From: Fasciola hepatica
Taxonomy: Eukaryota; Platyhelminthes; Trematoda; Plagiorchiida; Fasciolidae
Direction of reading: 5' to 3'
Length of the DNA stretch: 64,000 bases
Assembly: GCA_948099385.1 (NCBI GenBank)
Contig: CANUEZ040000168.1
Span: 621,501 to 685,500 of the forward strand
The position numbers and the translations under genes are program-made. The notes beneath the pieces were generated by a model. That model saw nothing but the letters and a program-made list of their open reading frames with translations. It made no database searches and was not told where the DNA came from. Below are positions 57,700 through 64,000 of this stretch, piece by piece; the stretch's first letter is position 1, and each line of letters starts with the position of its first letter.

Positions 57700-58250
57700 C
57701 TAGCACTTCATGGACTAACCACACTTACTAACTTCTCAACCGATAACCGCCTCACCAAACATAGCACTCCTAGTAATCCTGTCAGGGGACATGCGTAACA
57801 CATGTCCCAACCATCTTAGCCTGGTGAACTTAGGTGTTTCATCTAATGATTTGACCCTTGAACCCAAGACTTTCTGCTGAACCTCAGCATTGCTCATACG
57901 GTGTTACCACCAGATTCAAACAATACGGCAAAGATTTCGGTGTTCAAGTACCGACAATCTTCGTAGTTCCTCCACCAGCAGTGGCCATGTCTCCAAACTA
58001 TACAGAAGCACATGCCTGACTGCTGCAGCCTGCACTCGGACTTTGATAGGTAAACGGACGTCATGTAGACGCCACAGATAACTCCGCTTGGCAAATGCTG
58101 AACGAGCCTTCCATATACGCAGACACTTCATCAGGTATCCGACCTCCTGGTAAAATGCAGCTCGCCAGATAACAGAACTTGTCTACCACGTTTATAGTCT
58201 CCCCAGACACTGAAAGGTTTGGCGTTGGACCAACTCAATCCTGCAACAGT
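57700..58250 (-). pseudogene. RTE-D C-terminal region
   Basis: Minus frames 57916-58131 and 57894-58094 contain RLPIKVRVQAAAVRHVLLYS and LRRLSVLEHRNLCRI, equivalent to the [19 protein letters not shown] and [14 protein letters not shown] blocks of RTE-C. Frameshifts separate them from the intact RT. The 3' end near 57430 lacks a clear tail repeat. Confidence 0.8.
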
Positions 58251-58319
58251 ATCTTGCACTTCGAAGGTGCAAAAAATACCAAACATTGGTACGCAATCCG
58301 TCAAGCTGTCTAGAAAAGC

Positions 58320-59036
58320 TTACAACTTACCTGGATATTCACTTAGAAGAACTATATCGTCAGCATACTCAAGGTCTGATACCTTCGCACTCGGGAAAAG
58401 TTCAATGCCGCTATCCTCAGCTGACAAAAGTGCGGTCTCTAAAACCGTATAAATCGCACAGTTATAGAGCAAAGGAGAGAGGGGGCAACCCTGACGTACA
58501 CCACTCCTAGCGGCGAACCCGAGTGAAAGATCACCGTGAGCCCGAACTCGGCTTTGGCTATCAATGTAAAGGGATTTTAGGATGGAAATTAATTTCTCCG
58601 GTACACCCTTCAACAAGAGGCAGCTCCAGAGAACAGTGCAGTCGACTGAGTCGTAAGCCGCTTTAAAATCAGAAAAAACGGAGATAGTGGGGCTACGGAA
58701 GGTGTGTCTATGCTCTAAAATTTGTTGGTCAGTGAAGATGTAATCAATACAACCTCGACCAGGTCTAAACCCAGCTTGATTCTCGCGCGAGCACTGTTCG
58801 CGAGCGTTAGATAAACGGCGGAGAATAATATCAGCGAGCAGTTTAGATGCGATGCTAACCAGACTTATTCCCCTGTATTTTTCACGGGAGGACTTGTCGT
58901 CTTTCTTATAAATCGGTACGATCACCGGTTCCCACCAACTTTTTGGAACTTGTTCCTTCTCCCATATCGGACCGCGGAGTTTTGTCAACTCCAGTAAAAG
59001 TGCTAAGCCGCCGTGTTTGAAAATAGACGGAGTCAA
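58320..59036 (-). pseudogene. RTE-D reverse transcriptase core, open reading frame intact
   Basis: A 238-codon uninterrupted minus frame. Blocks: VIVPIYKKDDKSSREKYRGI; NQAGFRPGRGCIDYIFTDQQ; SVFSDFKAAYDSVDCTVLWS with the first catalytic aspartate; RVRAHGDLSLGFAARSGVRQ directly followed by GCPLSPLL; and SDLEYADDIVLLSEYPGKL with an intact YADD. All RT core residues are present, unlike the other copies. The methionine is an internal codon, not a real start, because linker and endonuclease are missing. Confidence 0.9.
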
Positions 59037-59040
59037 CTAA

Positions 59041-61609
59041 CCTGTTATTTGACAGCCTACCGCAGGGGGAATTTCCTATGAAACAACCGGTGTCCACTGG
59101 AGACAGTTAGTAAGGCACTCACTGTACTGAAGCTTGGATGGTTCCCATGCATTCATTCGAGTTCCGCAGAGGGGCCAGCTCCTTTCATCCCCGGGATAGT
59201 TTCCAGAAAAAAAGTCAGGTCTGCAAAACATTACTTCATAGCTATTATTTCCTTAGTTATGCCTGGATCTGCTTTGTGCGTTACCTCATCGAACGTGCTG
59301 AAATGTTTCAGACTACTAAACACTGAACAGTTCAGACTGATCACTGAATTACATGTAAATTTTGAACCGCTGAGCAGAACTGTTCACTAAAATAATCGAT
59401 TTTAGTAATCTCCAGGCATTAACAAAAAAATGAGACAGAATTCAGATGCATTCATGTAGTAAAAAACGACAGCGTGCTTGTTGAGTGTATAGGTCTAGAA
59501 GGATAGAAAGAACTCACGGACAGTTATAAAATGCGAGTAGATAGCAAGTAATTTAGGAAAGATACCGGTGAGAACAAAGTTTTGTGTGGCACAATCTACA
59601 GCAGCAAATGCGAGTGCCCGTTGTTCACTGTCCCCCTGTTTATCAAACACACGTTGCCCGAGCTTACTTGATTGTTTCAGTCAGTCCGTTTTGAGGTGAC
59701 TTAGGTCATGTCAAAGCAGGTTTTATCTGTGGATGCTTTCGGCTGTCTACCGTCTGCGTGATTTAGTGTGTATGATCCTATTGATGCACTTGCTGAGCCT
59801 TCGAGCACATGGAGTTTTCTGTTTTGGTTGTTTCAAATAGAACACAAACAGCCTCCGACCAAGCGCCACCGAAAGTTGCATATTACAAGTGACGCTCATT
59901 AGGCACACGAAAATCAGGTATTAGTCTAGGACACATGAATTAATTGAACTAATCGAAAGGAGAAGCCTAAGTGCAATAGTGGATCACACGGGAAGCTACA
60001 ACTTCTTTATAGTTTGTATATGTCCCTTGTCTACTGCATTTATTTTTCTTCGCATTCCATGTCAAACTTGGCACTTCTCCAGAACACCGTTTTTTGCATG
60101 CTCGTGATCATTCTGTTTTCGTCTCGCTTACTTATGTGAGCATTATCAAATAATGACCTTGACCTCAGGTGACCTCATTGTGGCAATTATCCGCCACACG
60201 ATGCACTGAATTCAATCGAAATTTCACTCACTGGATCACGTGCGAAGTATACTTCATCTGTCCACGGGAATAACTGGAAAATTTTACACCAAAAAGCGTT
60301 TCACTTGATAATACTTCAGCAGCCAGCGGGTGATCCATTTTTTCTTTATTTCTGAGCACTGGTTTGTAGGCTATAGCTCCTCACCACGGTTTAGCTCTAC
60401 AACTGGTGAATAAAATACTACTAAGAAAGAACTAAACCTAGTTAAAAATTGGGATACATTTGTTTCGCTTTTCCGTAGACAGTTTCATTGGCTTTATCGG
60501 CAAAGTAACTAATGGGTATTCTACACACAAGCACACACACATAGACACATGAATATCGTGTTCAGATGTATCTTTACCGCATTCCAGTCTGCCAACATAA
60601 TACTACTTATCAGTGTTTTGGAATAACCAGCATGATGCCCTTGAGTGACGATACAGGACTACGGTTTAACCCTTTAGCTCAGACGGTGGTGTATTCGAGA
60701 AGCGTTTTCAAACTCTACAAAGACCTGCGATGATCGAGTGGTTCATAGCGTTTGATTACCACCTCGGAGGTCAGGAGGTTTGAATTCCTGCACCAGGTTG
60801 TCACTTTGGTGGTAGGTATTATTCGCCACTATTTTCCATCTCGCTACCACACCTGATCTATTGGGACATTATGTGGTTATGCACTCCATATCACAGGGTG
60901 TGGGTGCTGGTTATCCCTACGAGTGCTCTCATGCGAAAGCGTGTAATAAAAAAGATGGGTAATTCGTAATATCTGAATACCTGAAAAGATTGGAACTAAC
61001 CCATCGGACGGTTGGTAATCACCCTTTTTCCGCGGATGTTTTTTCACAAAAAGGAGACTTTGGCAGTCTTATGCCCGACAATTTCATATCTAAAGTTACA
61101 TTCGTCAAATGACAACTTTTCTGTTTCGAGTCCATTGAAGAAAAATCGCATTCTTCTTCATATTTTTCTTCAAAACGATCACACTTTTACTCACAACTGC
61201 CAATCACGCTATGGAGAAATTGTAACACTGGTGAAGCTACCACAACAGGCGAGTCATTTTGAAGGAACGGATGCACAAAACAACAGCATGAAATGTTTTT
61301 ATTGCCGTTTCAAGACCCGTCTGCTCAGCATCGAGAATGCTCGATAACTTTATGCGCTTGATAGCCGACGTTTCCGAAGTAGAGCCCTCGTTTGGGATAG
61401 AAAAACTTGTGCACCTCAAGGAAGTTACCTCCTGTCGTTTGGTAATGTTTGGTGGATGCCCGGTCACCATCCCTCCGTTCAAGTATCAATTACACGTCGA
61501 TACAAGGCCTGAAGAAGCGTGGAGGTAAGATGGAGTAGACATCGAAGCTGACATTATTAGGCGTATTCCAACTACCGGAAGAGGCCCAAAAGATAAGGAC
61601 TGTCTATGG
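59041..61609. other. Unassigned 2.6 kb
   Basis: The plus frame 61012-61347 (111 codons) has no motif. A tRNA-like stretch at 60727-60785 has A-box-like TGATCGAGTGG and B-box-like GGTTTGAATTC 46 bases apart; it may be a second SINE type, but stems are poor. Nothing else recognised. Confidence 0.35.

Positions 61610-61657
<48 letters not shown>
61610..61657. repeat. (TA)n microsatellite
   Basis: About 48 bases of uninterrupted TA repeat. Confidence 0.98.
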
Positions 61658-61660
<3 letters not shown>

Positions 61661-62344
61661 GTGGGTGAAACGAATGCTGTATGGTGTGCTTGGTAAACTC
61701 CGGCGACCCACTCAACCATAAAAACTGGCGAAACTCTGGAACTGAACTTTGAAAACTATATAATGAAAACAATCTTTGTTGGTATTTCAAATGCACTCAC
61801 ATCCTGCCGTACGTACCTTTCGCCCTTCACTTTTTATTGTCGTACCGTCAGCACCATGGTCATCTCCAATCCAGCGTATTATATTGCTTATGCATACGAG
61901 TAGTAGAATACTATATTTGCATAATATGGTTCGTTATGGGATGTTAACGCTCTACATACCAACGACAATCATGGAGGAACGGTGGAGCAATTTCATCTTT
62001 TTTAGGAATCATCAGAAGTGAAAGTTCCTCAAGCTTCAACTGCAAATAGAACTCAGGGTGAACGAATATGAGTCAAACACCAAACGAGCGATTCATCCGG
62101 GCAGGCTGTCGAAGGTTTATAGAACTTATAGATCACATGATCCAGAGCCCTTTCATTTAAACTGTGTGATCAGTCATATTACCTAAAATCTAATCTCTCT
62201 CGATTCATACAGTGACAGAACTCTTTAGGTTGTTTAAAAGAATGCCCTCGTTGTACTCCTGCCTCTACAAAAAAGAGGTTCAAAACAGGAGTCGATCTCT
62301 GTGGGTGCATCTGGCTGTTACCATTCAAAGTCTGTGATGGGAGC
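61658..62344. other. Unassigned 0.7 kb
   Basis: Short frames only, no motif. 62270-62340 contains CTGGCTGTTACCATTCAAAG, loosely like 45060-45110, but too short to call a repeat. Confidence 0.3.
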
Positions 62345-62349
62345 ATGCT

Positions 62350-62646
62350 TGAGGTGATTCAGCAGCTGTTACAAATGATACGGTTATATACTCCTTCGTA
62401 GCGACGTACACGGATGAGCTTCAATCAATCAGGATCGCTGCTGACAAGTCCGACAAAAGCTCCCTGTGATTGGTCATCTTCGATTCTACCAATTATATTC
62501 TCTAATTTAACATAATTATACAAACCAGCAATGCAACTAACGTGCTATTTCGTAGCCTTGGTCATCCTACTACTTTCATTCGGGTAGTTCTGGATGGGGG
62601 CAAATTTCAATACGGTCTGTCAGTTCAGTTCATTACTATTATTACA
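62350..62646 (+). mobile_element. Solo LTR of the CsRn1-like family with target duplication
   Basis: 297 bases, TGAGGTGATTCAG to ATTATTACA, with the same length as the LTR at 25837-26133 and the same word order (AATCAGGATCGC, GTGATTGGTCATCTTCGA, TCGTAGCCTTGG). The five bases ATGCT occur directly before (62345-62349) and after (62647-62651). This confirms both boundaries and shows a solo LTR left after recombination of a full element. Confidence 0.93.
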
Positions 62647-62687
62647 ATGCTATATCATGTGTTCATTAAAGGGTTGACAGCCAGCTC

Positions 62688-62865
62688 GGATGGTCTGGTG
62701 GTTAGGTATTCGTCTCATAATAGTTTACCACCAGGTTCGAGTTTCCCTTGAGGCCTGATGGATGTGCGGTGCTGATGAATCATAACGAGGATATGAAGAC
62801 TGTATAGTACTTCCAAGTTTTCCAGTAGTTTGAAAGTTCTCACTGCATGATAAATCATATTATAC
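62688..62865 (+). mobile_element. tRNA-derived SINE-like repeat, copy 4
   Basis: A-box-like GGTCTGGTGGTTAGG at 62691 and B-box-like AGGTTCGAGTTTCCC at 62732, then the body GGATGTGCGGTGCTGATGAA, TGTATAGTACTTCCAAG, and a tail AAATCATATTATACAAG like that of copy 3. Confidence 0.75.
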
Positions 62866-64000
62866 AAGTCTGATATCCTGCAACTCATGTGCGCACACAT
62901 ACGCCAGATTTAAAAATGGTCCCATAAAAATCCTAAGTAGTTACGCTTGTTTGGCAACGGAACTTGGATTTCAGAAGAAAAAGGTCTATCCAGAAGGCTT
63001 TTTTCTAGAATAACAAAGCTGAACGATAAAAAGTGTTGTCTTCACTCACACGTGAGAACCTTTGTGGCAATAATTCAAAGCATGATAATACTCTCAGTCA
63101 AGACAGAATTACTCCAACGAAAGTCGAGTGCGTTGAAGCAACGGGAACATCAGATGAGGTTACCCGAAATGGAATTTTACTCTGCGCAATAGTGATTTTC
63201 ATGTGACCGGTGATGTTAAAATAGAACAAAAAGTGTCAACATCAGCCATCTCCACAACCAGAAGAGGATTAAATCCAGTTTTCGCCTCCATGCCTCTCCT
63301 CCCCCTGAGATGATTAGATGAATGGTTAATATTACGAGATTAGTAAATTTTTTCGTGGCTAACAAGTGATCCACTACTACGTACATATGAAAGCATACAG
63401 TAGATTGTTCTTCTCTTGTTATAGTTGCTATAGACAGTGAGCTATTAAGAGATCAGTTACAAAGGATTATTTCCTAAACTTTAGGACCTTGGTCTGTTTG
63501 AAGGTGTCTCGTATGCTTGGGAGAAAATGAAAAGTAAATATATTCACTGATCCAAAACTGGACCTTGGAGGAAATCTCTAAATCCTATTGTAGACCTTCA
63601 GATTGAAGACGATTTAATCATACCGTATAGACTAAATAGTGTCCCATGGGATACCATCTGACCAGCTAATCGTGGACTTCTTGTGGACTTCACACCAGTT
63701 GGAGCTACTTTATTCATTTTGTTTTTTATTATTTACTTCTTTCTTATTAAATAGTAGTGTTACAATATTTAAGGAAGAGGGTCAGGACTAATTAGAGACC
63801 GTCACTTGGGAAAAGTGACTGAGACAGAAAAACTTAATGTTCACCATGAAGACCGTTAGATTCCCGCTGGGCACGTTGGTTAGTAAGTAATTTCTGGTCA
63901 GTAGCTCTCATGACCCATTATGATCGCGGACCATCACTCCGAGGTATTACTGCACAGTATCCTAATTCTGTGTGTGTTTGTCCGGTGATAGAGCGCAATC
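62866..64000. other. Unassigned right end
   Basis: The plus frame 62947-63192 (81 codons) has no motif. No repeat shared with the rest of the window was noticed. Confidence 0.4.

Larger units (their letters stand above)
57430..59040 (-). mobile_element. RTE-D: 5'-truncated non-LTR element with intact RT core
   Basis: Same lineage as RTE-B; shared words such as GTTTTGTCAACTCCAGTAAA occur at the start of both RT regions. On minus the RT (59036-58320) is followed by the C-terminal region (58320-57700) and a 3' part to about 57430. It is cut at 59040, before the linker, as expected for 5' truncation during target-primed reverse transcription. Confidence 0.88.

Noticed and set aside
1..64000. CRISPR array, prokaryotic defence island or operon
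   Set aside because: No short regularly spaced repeats and no tightly packed genes. The content is typical of a repeat-rich animal genome.

Overview
This is a eukaryotic, repeat-dominated window, most probably from a flatworm and most plausibly a digenean trematode with a large genome. The lineage is inferred from the repeats: a CsRn1-like Ty3/gypsy element, non-LTR retrotransposons with an apurinic-type endonuclease plus reverse transcriptase (RT), a CACTA transposase relative, a Penelope-like GIY-YIG fragment, tRNA-derived SINE-like repeats and long (TA)n tracts. I found no host gene, rRNA, functional tRNA, CRISPR or prokaryotic operon. Almost every recognisable protein fragment is a decayed transposable element, so CDS-like entries are called pseudogene or mobile_element. 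The RTE-A to RTE-D names used here are local labels. Clade names within the non-LTR elements are tentative.

Layout, 1-21 kb. Bases 1-3066 recur as a near-identical direct copy at 9580-12645, offset 9579. I infer a tandem duplication with a unit of about 9.6 kb. The unit carries a decayed Ty3/gypsy element on the minus strand (gag, protease, RT, RNase H) and a frameshifted CACTA-type transposase. At 12646 the second copy fuses, through a 13-base microhomology, into RTE-A, a 5'-complete, 3'-truncated non-LTR element on the minus strand. From 15.2 to 21.1 kb lies an inverted repeat with arms of about 1.48 kb and a loop of about 2.9 kb. Arms and loop hold the modules of a second non-LTR family, RTE-B, in scrambled order and alternating orientation.

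Layout, 21-41 kb. There is a jockey-like RT tail (22.7-23.7 kb), a MITE copy, and a CsRn1-like element with its 5' LTR, gag, protease and RT (25.8-28.2 kb). RTE-C (28.55-32.4 kb) is nearly full length, with several stops, one frameshift and a YEDD catalytic box. An inverted LTR of the CsRn1-like family follows, then a nearly full-length but decayed RTE-B (36.2-40.6 kb, minus) and a Penelope-like C-terminus (40.8-41.1 kb).

Layout, 41-64 kb. This part is sparser. It has a SINE-like pair, a CR1-like non-LTR element (48.0-50.45 kb, minus), SINE copies, a piggyBac-like N-terminal fragment next to a complete MITE with inverted termini, two solo LTRs of the CsRn1-like family (one with a perfect 5-bp target duplication), and a truncated RTE-D whose RT core is intact (57.4-59.0 kb). 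Long stretches here show nothing I recognise.

The parts do not work together as a pathway. The window records nested insertion, twin-priming-like inversion, LTR-LTR recombination and segmental duplication.
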